Origin: Spirochaetota bacterium | GTDB lineage: Bacteria; Spirochaetota; UBA4802; UB4802 | Reading direction: 5' to 3' | DNA: 6,974 nucleotides | Assembly (NCBI GenBank): GCA_029548025.1 | Contig: JAKPOE010000287.1 | Span: 1-6,974, forward strand | Shown here: positions 1-5,676 of the stretch, one piece after another | How positions within the stretch are numbered: position 1 is the stretch's first letter | Layout of the letters: each line of letters starts with the position of its first letter | Program-made: the position numbers and the translations under genes | The notes under the pieces: generated by a model | The model's input: only the letters and a program-made list of their open reading frames with translations | Database searches by the model: none | What the model was told of the DNA's origin: nothing

Positions 1-19
1 CCGTCTTAGCGGCATTATC

Positions 20-508
20 ATGAACATTGCAAATTCAAACATTATTGCTGATACCGATAAGATGTTATGGAATACCATGAACGATTTATTCAGGAATATA
101 GATATGGATGCCATTCAGCAGTTAGAAAAGATTGCCGACCTGTATAACGAATTTAATAATTATCCTCGCTCAATCATCTACTATCAATCAAAATTAGATA
201 CAAAACATCGCAAAATCCTGGATGAAATTCCTGCAGAATCGTCAAAATTCCGTTACGTTAAGTACTATGAGATGTGGTATATAACAAAAACAACATATAA
301 AACAATCATCAAACTGCTCAATGATATACGATTTTTGCTTGAACAACAGCATATAGAAGATAAAAGAAATCTCACCCCATTTCAAAAACAGACCTGCTCT
401 GATGCTTTAACATCTATTGATAATACTATCACCGAAGCTAATACCATTCTTGCTGACTGCGGCATGGTTGAAGAGCTTATAAATACCAGTAAAGCATTTA
501 TTGGTTAA
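20..508 (+). CDS. Hypothetical protein, helical, possibly 5'-partial
   Basis: I do not recognise this 162-aa protein. It is rich in Asn, Ile, Lys and charged residues, has no signal peptide or membrane segment, and looks mostly alpha-helical, so it is probably cytoplasmic. Aromatic-rich stretches occur near residues 49-56 (YPRSIIYY) and 79-88 (YVKYYEMWYI). The start is uncertain. The ATG at 20 has no good Shine-Dalgarno sequence and its frame is open to the left edge, so the true start could lie outside the window. Alternatively, the TGA at 21-23 would close an upstream frame (ending ...LAALS) in an ATGA stop-start overlap, which would make 20 a coupled start. The gene is on the opposite strand to everything else here and its last 11 bp overlap the 3' end of the convergent M16 gene. 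No function is proposed. Confidence 0.75.
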   Translation: MNIANSNIIADTDKMLWNTMNDLFRNIDMDAIQQLEKIADLYNEFNNYPRSIIYYQSKLDTKHRKILDEIPAESSKFRYVKYYEMWYITKTTYKTIIKLLNDIRFLLEQQHIEDKRNLTPFQKQTCSDALTSIDNTITEANTILADCGMVEELINTSKAFIG

Positions 509-1865
509 TAATCACAACCCTGTTTTTTTCTAAATCATTTTCAATATGCTCTTTTACCTGCTTGTTACCCACTATGACAATAATATACCCTTTCATAGCA
601 TTTACCCATGCATGGGAAATCTGTTCTCGGGAAACTTTAGCAAGTGCATCAGGATATTCATTAATATATGTGCCGGGCAATCCATGATAATCCATCCATA
701 AATAATAACCAGCTATTGAGCGCAATGAATCAAATGTAAAGATATAGCTTTTAATCATTGCATCTTTAGCCCACTGAACCTCTTCATCAACCGGGCCGCT
801 GCTGCCAAATTCATGAAATAATGTTTCCATAAGTTCAACCGTTGTCAACGTTGTGGCAGCCTGTGTTTGGGCATATGCCAGAAATAAACCTGTATTTTTC
901 CTAAATCGCATGATTGAACCGGTGGCATATGCATATCCACGCTTTACCCTTATTTCGTTCATAAGTCGCGAATTAAACGATCCTCCACCAAAAATGTAAT
1001 TACCCACCTCAAGAGCATACCTATAAGGATCTTTTATTTTGGGGGCGATAGTAGCCATAACAATAGTTGATTGTGGTATATCCTTTTCAATGAAATAGAT
1101 TGTTTTGCTGCTTGTATTTTTTACTGCTGTCGGGATATCGACACTATAATCATAACTATCGCCGTCAGAAAAAGCACCTGTAAGACCGCTTACACCACTT
1201 TTTACATCATCATAGCGACGCTGTGTGACAATACCAATACGAACATTTTTTTTTGCTATAATGCGTTTCCAGTAATCCATAAGGGATGTTGTATTTATGG
1301 CAGCAAGCGACTCAGGCGTCATTACTGAACCATACCCGGTATTGCCAAATACACACTGGCGTGCTTTTTCAAACGCTAATTCCATTGGGTTGTCCTGCTT
1401 TTGCTTAATCTGCTCAAGAAGAAGTGATCGTGCCATGGCAAGCCATTTATCATTAATATCAGGCTGCACAATTAAATCGGTAAGCATGGCAATCATTGTT
1501 TCAGCCTCACCGGCATGAACGCGCATGGTTATTGTTATATCCTCAAATGATGCATTAACCGCATAGCGTCCGCCAATGGAATCCATATACTGGTTTATGT
1601 CGGGATATTTTTTTGAACCGCCCAATGACAAAACAAGCGCCAGCATCTGACTTATACCGGCATTGGAAGCATCCTCGTATAATGAACCAGCACCCATAGA
1701 AACATATACCAGACATTGCGGCAGACTATCCTGAATATAAAATACCCTGACACCATTAGAATCAACTGTTTTAACCTGTGGCAAATTAAATTGGTTATTG
1801 CCCGTAACAAAAACAGGAAAAAGAAAAATAGTTAGTATTATTACTGCACGAAAAATTTTCTTCAT
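498..1865 (-). CDS. M16B peptidase-like protein, non-catalytic subunit
   Basis: This 455-aa protein has the length and pattern of a two-domain M16B (insulinase/processing-peptidase) subunit. An N-terminal signal peptide (MKKIFRAVIILTIFLFPVFV, cleavage probably near residue 22) sends it to the periplasm. The first domain opens with the family pattern (NGVRVFYIQD, then AGSLYED, then GIS). Where active members have HxxEH, this one has QMLAL at residues 73-77, so it cannot bind the catalytic zinc. The second domain keeps the well-conserved GGGSFNSRL...RGYAY block (residues 293-313), which carries the Arg/Tyr-type substrate-binding motif. In characterised heterodimeric M16B enzymes and mitochondrial processing peptidase, one subunit holds zinc and its partner does not. 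I infer that this is the partner of the gene immediately upstream, 40 nt away. The ATG is preceded by AGGAG at 1876-1880 with a 10-nt spacer. The reading frame is intact, so the loss of the zinc site is not a frameshift artefact. Confidence 0.9.
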   Translation of the reverse strand: MKKIFRAVIILTIFLFPVFVTGNNQFNLPQVKTVDSNGVRVFYIQDSLPQCLVYVSMGAGSLYEDASNAGISQMLALVLSLGGSKKYPDINQYMDSIGGRYAVNASFEDITITMRVHAGEAETMIAMLTDLIVQPDINDKWLAMARSLLLEQIKQKQDNPMELAFEKARQCVFGNTGYGSVMTPESLAAINTTSLMDYWKRIIAKKNVRIGIVTQRRYDDVKSGVSGLTGAFSDGDSYDYSVDIPTAVKNTSSKTIYFIEKDIPQSTIVMATIAPKIKDPYRYALEVGNYIFGGGSFNSRLMNEIRVKRGYAYATGSIMRFRKNTGLFLAYAQTQAATTLTTVELMETLFHEFGSSGPVDEEVQWAKDAMIKSYIFTFDSLRSIAGYYLWMDYHGLPGTYINEYPDALAKVSREQISHAWVNAMKGYIIVIVGNKQVKEHIENDLEKNRVVIINQ

Positions 1866-1872
1866 TAGTATG

Positions 1873-1901
1873 TTTCTCCTGCAAAAATAAAATTATACAC
1901 C
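1873..1901 (-). promoter_or_regulatory. Leader of non-catalytic M16 gene (TATAAT + SD)
   Basis: On the minus strand the gap between the two M16 genes reads GGTGTATAATTTTATTT, a short T-run, then GCAGGAGAA. It contains a perfect -10 hexamer (TATAAT, 1892-1897) and the Shine-Dalgarno AGGAG (1876-1880). It nearly duplicates the leader of the upstream M16 gene at 3404-3430. Transcription from this -10 would start just before the ribosome site and give a very short 5' UTR. The corresponding -35 would fall within the end of the upstream gene and I see no strong match there. Promoter function is inferred. Confidence 0.45.
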
Positions 1902-1905
1902 CTAT

Positions 1906-3396
1906 TCATTGCACCTTTTTCAACACAGCTACACTTGCCGTTTCCTTATTGAAATACGCCTTGATAACACGCTGAATATCATTGCAGGTTACCCTGCGTA
2001 TCATATCTGTGTAGTTAATAGCATAGCGCCAGTTACCAGCAATTGTTTGATAGTAACTGATAATTTTTGCAACGCCCAGATTAGTATCAATATCAAAAAC
2101 CAGTTGTGATTCCAGACGGCGTACAGCAGCATCAATCTCCTGTTGTGAACATGTGTTAGTTAAATCCACAAGCTGCTGGTACATGACCTCTTCAATTGCA
2201 TCACATTGAACTGAATCCTTTGGCACTGCTTCTATGATAAACAGATTATCATAGCGCGAACCGGGATAACCATTATAGACATCCACCGATGAAACCAATT
2301 GTTTGTCCAGTACAAGCGTTTTGTAAAGCCGTGAGCTTTTCCCATCTGATAGTATGCTGGCAATAACATCAAATACATAATCGTCATAATGAGGCATGGT
2401 GGGTTTAAGCCAGCCCATGAGCAGATATGGATTTGCATCGGCAACAGTAACAAGCCTTTTTGATGAGCTGTTTGCTTCTTTTATTGCTACAAATTCATGT
2501 GACGGTGACGGTGGTATTGTTCCAAAATAGGTTTGCAATGCCTTCAACGTTTTTTTAGTATCCTGCCTGCCAACCACAGTTATGGTCATGTTTTGCGGCG
2601 TATAATGGCTGAAATAAAAAGAACGCACAAGGCTTAGCTTTAAAAACGGAATATTTGAGGTATAGCCAATGGTTGGGTGCCTGTATGGATGGGCTAAAAA
2701 CGCAATGCCAAGAAACTCCTCAAAGAGCTTATTCTGCGGGTTTGACTCATAGCGCATGAGGCGCTCCTCATACACAGTGTTGCGTTCAGTGTAAAATTGT
2801 CTGAATACAGGCTCCTTAATACGCTCTGACTCTAACTTTGCCCAGAGCTCCAGCGCTTCGCAGGGTAACTCAATATAATACTGTGTCATATCCCGCGATG
2901 TGCCTGCATTAAAATTAATGCCACCTTGCTGTGTATAGATTGCATCATAGGCTGCATTGACAGCGTATTTATTTGCTTGCCGCTGTAATTGTTGCAATTG
3001 CTGTTTTAATGAAGGCAATTGTACATTATCAGGATTTGTTAAGGTTATGGTGTCGATAGTTTCTCCCAGGGCTTCTATCGCATCCAATAATTTTTTTTCT
3101 TTTTCATAATCCGTTGTGCCAATTGTTTTTGTACCCTTAAACATCATATGCTCAAGCAAATGTGCAGCACCAGCAGTCTGATAATTTTCATCTACCGATC
3201 CAACCTTAAACGAAATAATCAACGCCAGTGTTGGCGTATAGCCCCGGTTAACAAGCAAGCAGGTAATACCATTGGGCAGCACATGTTGTTCTACAGCAAT
3301 ATTTCCCAGAAGGGGGTTAGCAAAGCTTGGGCGATAGTTCATGATAATAAACTGGATACATATAATAAATAAAAGTAATAGTTGTTTTATTTTCAT
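1906..3396 (-). CDS. M16B zinc metallopeptidase, catalytic subunit
   Basis: This is a secreted zinc endopeptidase of the M16 family, predicted to degrade or process peptides in the periplasm. Numbering is from the chosen ATG (496 aa). A signal peptide (MKIKQLLLLFIICIQFII) ends at SFA, residues 24-26. The inverted zinc motif HLLEH lies at 79-83 inside GAAHLLEHMMFKGTKTIGT. The third ligand should be E211 in ERNTVYEERL, with the conserved helper glutamate E204 seven residues earlier. About 127 residues separate H83 from E211, against roughly 75 in typical members. The extra residues (about 99-160) include a Gln-rich probable coiled coil. The second domain keeps SDGKSSRLY (350-358) but lacks the full GxAY motif, which its partner has. 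I chose the ATG at 3396 because AGGAG (3408-3412) precedes it by 11 nt and the signal peptide then begins cleanly. The longer GTG-initiated frame from 3438 would run through the TATAAT/SD leader. The next gene follows after 40 nt. Confidence 0.93.
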   Translation of the reverse strand: MKIKQLLLLFIICIQFIIMNYRPSFANPLLGNIAVEQHVLPNGITCLLVNRGYTPTLALIISFKVGSVDENYQTAGAAHLLEHMMFKGTKTIGTTDYEKEKKLLDAIEALGETIDTITLTNPDNVQLPSLKQQLQQLQRQANKYAVNAAYDAIYTQQGGINFNAGTSRDMTQYYIELPCEALELWAKLESERIKEPVFRQFYTERNTVYEERLMRYESNPQNKLFEEFLGIAFLAHPYRHPTIGYTSNIPFLKLSLVRSFYFSHYTPQNMTITVVGRQDTKKTLKALQTYFGTIPPSPSHEFVAIKEANSSSKRLVTVADANPYLLMGWLKPTMPHYDDYVFDVIASILSDGKSSRLYKTLVLDKQLVSSVDVYNGYPGSRYDNLFIIEAVPKDSVQCDAIEEVMYQQLVDLTNTCSQQEIDAAVRRLESQLVFDIDTNLGVAKIISYYQTIAGNWRYAINYTDMIRRVTCNDIQRVIKAYFNKETASVAVLKKVQ

Positions 3397-3403
3397 GGAT
3401 TTG

Positions 3404-3430
3404 CATTCTCCTGAAATAGAATTATACACC
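3404..3430 (-). promoter_or_regulatory. Leader of catalytic M16 gene (TATAAT + SD)
   Basis: The minus strand reads GGTGTATAATTCTATTT, then CAGGAGAATG. It holds a perfect TATAAT (3421-3426) and AGGAG (3408-3412) 11 nt before the ATG at 3396. The block matches the leader of the downstream M16 gene with one mismatch over the first 17 bases and a 3-nt indel before CAGGAGAA. No convincing -35 lies 16-18 nt upstream, so promoter activity is inferred. The ribosome site decides the start codon. Confidence 0.5.
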
Positions 3431-3458
3431 ATGGTCACTCTAAGAAAGTGTTAGCAAC

Positions 3459-3497
3459 TGAAGAATCTATTCTTTAATAAAACGATGAGATTCTTCA
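3459..3497. repeat. 10-bp inverted repeat, 19-nt spacer
   Basis: TGAAGAATCT (3459-3468) is the exact reverse complement of AGATTCTTCA (3488-3497). The spacer is AT-rich. The right arm continues directly into the CTTTGTTCAGAATGACA block, so the two structures may be parts of one repeat element. No T-run follows either arm, so it is a poor terminator candidate. Confidence 0.55.
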
Positions 3498-3506
3498 CTT
3501 TGTTCA

Positions 3507-3553
3507 GAATGACATCCTGCCATACTGTCATTCCATGCTTGACCCGGAATCCA
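3507..3553. repeat. GAATGACA/TGTCATTC dispersed-type intergenic repeat
   Basis: GAATGACA (3507-3514) and TGTCATTC (3526-3533) form an 8-bp perfect inverted repeat with an 11-nt loop. A following segment has ATTCC (3530-3534) facing GGAAT (3546-3550) inside CTTGACCCGGAATCCAG. Phrases of the kind 'TTCAGAATGACA' and 'TGTCATTCC...GGAATCCAG' are familiar as short palindromic repeats scattered between genes in many bacterial genomes. Repeat status here is inferred from that resemblance, because only one copy is in the window. Confidence 0.5.
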
Positions 3554-3609
3554 GATCATCATCATAACACAATGAAAACCCTTCAATATGAATTATGGAT
3601 AGTTGTATT

Positions 3610-3636
3610 TGTCAACTGGATTGTAACATTGTTACA
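3610..3636 (-). promoter_or_regulatory. TTGACA hexamer next to a 15-bp palindrome
   Basis: TGTAACA-T-TGTTACA (3622-3636) is a perfect 7+1+7 palindrome, the size of a dimeric regulator's operator. Six bases away, on the minus strand, is a consensus TTGACA (3610-3615). The best -10 candidate after it is CATATT with a 19-nt spacer, which is weak, so promoter assignment is tentative. If real, it would drive the M16 pair with a 5' UTR of about 190 nt and the palindrome would sit upstream of -35, an activator-like position. Confidence 0.3.
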
Positions 3637-3710
3637 GGATATTTTTAATAAAACATAACGTATCATAATAAACTGATGTACAGGATAATGCATTTTTTAA
3701 AAATGTATAA

Positions 3711-3747
3711 TAAAAAATCAGAGAGCACCATGCTCTCTGATTTTTTA
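3711..3747 (-). terminator. Strong intrinsic terminator after the barrel gene, probably bidirectional
   Basis: TCAGAGAGCA (3718-3727) pairs perfectly with TGCTCTCTGA (3731-3740) around a CCA loop. Six A-T pairs and one further pair extend the stem to 17 bp. The flanking A-run gives a U-tract on the minus strand and the T-run gives one on the plus strand. It starts 23 nt after the stop codon of the 450-aa barrel gene and so closes the right-hand operon. Confidence 0.9.
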
Positions 3748-3769
3748 TGATGAAATAATATTTTCTTCA

Positions 3770-5122
3770 TTAAAACACAATATTTACCCCTGCCATGATG
3801 AAATGGCGTTCTGGTGTGTCTGATGGATAAGCATCACCGGGTAAAAATAATCCATAATTTGCAAAGAATGATAGGTCATAATATATGGGCCAGCGCAGCA
3901 TAACATCAACAGCCTGTCCTACAAAGCTTTCCGGCAAATCTGCTTCACCGCCACCGATAGGCGATTCTTTTTCATCCTTCATGTAGTACGAATAGTAAAA
4001 AACAAGGTTCATAGCCTTTATCCGGTCCCCAAACTTATAGAATGGGGAAATTCCCAGACCGGGACGGATAACATGCAAATTCCCAAGCTGTGGACGCAGT
4101 GCAAAACCACCTAAAAAGGTACCAAAGTACATAAATCGATTATCATCGTCTACTGTATTACCGGTTGCATTGCTGTAGCTTTTAGCATCCTTATCGCCTG
4201 AACCATAGGCATACTGTAAATTGATAAAAGGCTTGTAAGCAACATTCCAGTAATAGCGCAAACCTGCTAATACTGCCATTGCTTTGATATCGTTTTCTTC
4301 CTCAACACCTGGCGCTATTGTAGCATACGATGTTCCCATCTGATATACATATTCAGCGTAATAGGTCAGCTTATCGCTTATAACACCCTTAACGCCTGCA
4401 CCAATATATTGTGCGTCATAATCAGATTTAACATCATCCTCATCCTGCCTGTCTATCTCCATAAGTCCGTATACATACACTGTATTGTTATATAAAAAAT
4501 CTTTGGAATACTGCGCCGATGCAAAAATACGCTTTGCGCCATCAGCAATATCACGTGAGCTTAATCCATAGGGGTTGTCATCCTTATTGAGCAGCCCGCT
4601 GTACATGCCAAATGCTTTCAGGTCGCCAAATCTGGTATACAGCTGCACCTCGCCGCCATCGCCGCGGCCATTTAAAACAAGCCCTGCACCGGTAACATAA
4701 TATTTTCTTCCCAGCACCAGCCGCAGGTTATTTTTTATAACAGGGATGGTTACTGCAGCGATGTCCAGATCAAATACATTGCTTGTGTTGTCAATATCAA
4801 CATCATCCTCACGTATCACTGCAAGATAGCTGTCCTTAACGCGAACATAGAGGCTGGCACCTGACCACAAGGTAGTGGTTAACCATATCCTTGCCGTGGT
4901 GACAGACGTCATCAAATCAGTATCTGAAGTACGCTGATCCATGACCACAGGGGTAATCCATCCGCCATAATTTAAGGTGAACGGTTGCAGCGGTTTTTCG
5001 GCAACTGCTAAATCAGGGTCAGCGGCAACATCAGGCAGGGGAATATATTCCTCCTGGGCAAAAAGGAGGGTGCCACAATGCACAGTAACTATCGCCAGCA
5101 ATAACAGTAATAACCTTTTCAT
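3770..5122 (-). CDS. Outer-membrane beta-barrel protein, alginate-export (AlgE)-like
   Basis: This 450-aa protein is predicted to be an outer-membrane channel. A signal peptide (MKRLLLLLLAIVTV...) ends near LLFA at residues 19-22. A short acidic, Pro-rich stretch follows, then alternating hydrophobic/aromatic strands to a C-terminal Phe (GVNIVF), the usual barrel-assembly signal. LVLGRKYYVTGAGLVLNGRG (135-154) and LQYAYGSGDKD (302-312) resemble the GRQ...G and YASGD segments of alginate-export family porins, but the match is by eye and the family assignment is moderate. Polyanion or oligosaccharide export would be the family expectation; the substrate is unknown. Its ATG overlaps the stop of the preceding gene in ATGA, with GGAGG at 5129-5133, so the two are translationally coupled. 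A Cys at residue 16 lies inside the signal peptide without a lipobox, so it is not a lipoprotein. It is the last gene before the terminator at 3711-3747. Confidence 0.88.
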   Translation of the reverse strand: MKRLLLLLLAIVTVHCGTLLFAQEEYIPLPDVAADPDLAVAEKPLQPFTLNYGGWITPVVMDQRTSDTDLMTSVTTARIWLTTTLWSGASLYVRVKDSYLAVIREDDVDIDNTSNVFDLDIAAVTIPVIKNNLRLVLGRKYYVTGAGLVLNGRGDGGEVQLYTRFGDLKAFGMYSGLLNKDDNPYGLSSRDIADGAKRIFASAQYSKDFLYNNTVYVYGLMEIDRQDEDDVKSDYDAQYIGAGVKGVISDKLTYYAEYVYQMGTSYATIAPGVEEENDIKAMAVLAGLRYYWNVAYKPFINLQYAYGSGDKDAKSYSNATGNTVDDDNRFMYFGTFLGGFALRPQLGNLHVIRPGLGISPFYKFGDRIKAMNLVFYYSYYMKDEKESPIGGGEADLPESFVGQAVDVMLRWPIYYDLSFFANYGLFLPGDAYPSDTPERHFIMAGVNIVF

Positions 5123-5550
5123 TCATCGCCTCCAAACCTGCCCATGATCTCTATGAGTTCAACACCGCTTAGTTTATACTGTTCGCCAGCATTTTTAGGC
5201 AGGTACCCTGCGGCAATACAGGCAAAAACTGCATAGCGCTGTCCGCCAAATATATTGAACATAAGCGAGTGCTTTATATTTGCCTGCTTTGCCATCATGT
5301 ATGCAACAATACCCATGGTGACCGGCGTATTGGGATCATAAAGGCGTGGGAGGATTCCCTTGTCAATGAGCATGGGAGCATCCTTTTCATAAACGGTTAT
5401 GCTCCCTACCGTGGAGAACATAAACAGCTTTACGGCATCTTCAACCGTTGCCTGTGTTTTTTGTGATATATTGACTGCAACGATAGCGCTCTGCGAAAAT
5501 CCAGCGGTTGCAACAAACAAACACATTATAGTAATAGAGATAATTCGCAT
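5119..5550 (-). CDS. Small secreted protein with two SLH-like half repeats
   Basis: The product is 143 aa. A signal peptide (MRIISITIMCLFVATAGFSQ) precedes about 123 mature residues. I do not recognise a named family. The mature part shows two similar segments: residues 58-89 (...IDKGILP...PVTMGIVAYMM...) and 108-139 (...IAAGYLP...KLSGVELIEIM...). They share the I..G.LP core, then a V/L-T/S step and a helix. This is the layout of S-layer-homology (SLH) repeats, which bind cell-wall polymers, but both segments lack the classic TRaE motif, so the link is tentative. AGGAGG (5555-5560) lies four bases before the ATG, a strong ribosome site. Its TGA overlaps the start of the barrel gene in ATGA, suggesting the two products are needed together, perhaps as a periplasmic partner of the barrel. 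Confidence 0.85.
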   Translation of the reverse strand: MRIISITIMCLFVATAGFSQSAIVAVNISQKTQATVEDAVKLFMFSTVGSITVYEKDAPMLIDKGILPRLYDPNTPVTMGIVAYMMAKQANIKHSLMFNIFGGQRYAVFACIAAGYLPKNAGEQYKLSGVELIEIMGRFGGDE

Positions 5551-5568
5551 AAGACCTCCTTTGTTGGT

Positions 5569-5676
5569 ATAACCTCACCCCCCCTGCCCCCTCTCCTTCG
5601 TAAGGCAGGGGGGAAAGACCTCATCTCAAAAATAATCCCTCTCCTTTATAAGGAGAGGGATTAAGGGTGAGGTTAT
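5569..5676. repeat. Compound inverted repeat, MITE-like, 12-bp terminal arms
   Basis: ATAACCTCACCC (5569-5580) and GGGTGAGGTTAT (5665-5676) are perfect inverted termini about 108 bp apart. A second pair lies just inside: CCCTCTCCTT (5589-5598) and AAGGAGAGGG (5650-5659). Two further hairpins nest within: CCCCCCTGCC (5579-5588) with GGCAGGGGGG (5604-5613), and a 13-bp stem at 5634-5662. The segment ACCTCAT...CCCTCTCCTT (5618-5646) partly repeats the left arm in direct orientation. There is no coding capacity. It fills the gap between the FecR gene, whose stop codon it touches, and the next gene. Similar CCTCACCC...CCCTCTCCTT repeats are common between genes in many bacteria; mobility is inferred from the structure only. 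Confidence 0.75.
5628..5662 (-). terminator. Terminator-like hairpin inside the operon, after the FecR gene
   Basis: On the minus strand AATCCCTCTCCTT (5646-5634 complement side) and its exact partner form a 13-bp GC-containing stem with a 3-nt loop (5634-5662), followed by A and five T residues (5633-5628). This meets the form of an intrinsic terminator. It begins 14 nt past the FecR stop codon and lies inside the compound repeat. It could reduce read-through into the two distal genes or act as an mRNA-processing or stability boundary. Confidence 0.5.

Larger units (their letters stand above)
3397..3769. other. 373-nt non-coding region between two minus-strand operons
   Basis: No plausible coding sequence is seen on either strand. 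From left to right it holds the M16 leader (3404-3430), a 10-bp inverted repeat (3459-3497), a GAATGACA/TGTCATTC repeat block (3507-3553), a TTGACA hexamer on the minus strand (3610-3615), a 15-bp palindrome (3622-3636), an AT-rich stretch with a weak CATTTTT/AAAAATG symmetry near 3690-3706, and a strong terminator (3711-3747). Any promoter for the M16 pair should lie here. Confidence 0.8.

Noticed and set aside
1071..1518. Two + strand open frames (85 and 73 codons) inside the non-catalytic M16 gene
   Set aside because: They lie antisense to conserved M16 coding sequence, lack ribosome sites and show Cys/Ile-rich composition typical of shadow frames.
1620..1660. Possibility that the missing HxxEH in the downstream M16 gene is a sequencing error or decay
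   Set aside because: The frame is continuous and in register on both sides (GIS before, LGGSKKYP after), and substitution of all three key residues fits a non-catalytic subunit.
1909..2453. Short frames on both strands (66 codons +, 73 codons -) inside the catalytic M16 gene
   Set aside because: They overlap conserved M16 sequence in other frames and have no supporting motif or ribosome site.
3148..3372. 74-codon + strand frame over the HxxEH region of the catalytic M16 gene
   Set aside because: It is antisense to the zinc-site coding region and has no independent support.
3397..3438. Upstream extension of the catalytic M16 gene to a GTG at 3438
   Set aside because: The extension would translate the TATAAT/AGGAG leader shared with the sister gene and put 14 residues ahead of a clean signal peptide; AGGAG supports the ATG at 3396.
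3690..3706. CATTTTT/AAAAATG symmetry as a second terminator
   Set aside because: The stem is almost all A-T with essentially no loop; the 3711-3747 hairpin is far stronger and explains termination.
5060..5080. Lipoprotein signal for the barrel protein because of Cys16
   Set aside because: The residues before the Cys (VTVH) do not form a lipobox and hydrophobic signal sequence continues after it to a better cleavage site.
5269..5466. 65-codon + strand frame inside the small secreted protein gene
   Set aside because: It is antisense to a gene with strong SD, signal peptide and coupled stop; nothing supports it.
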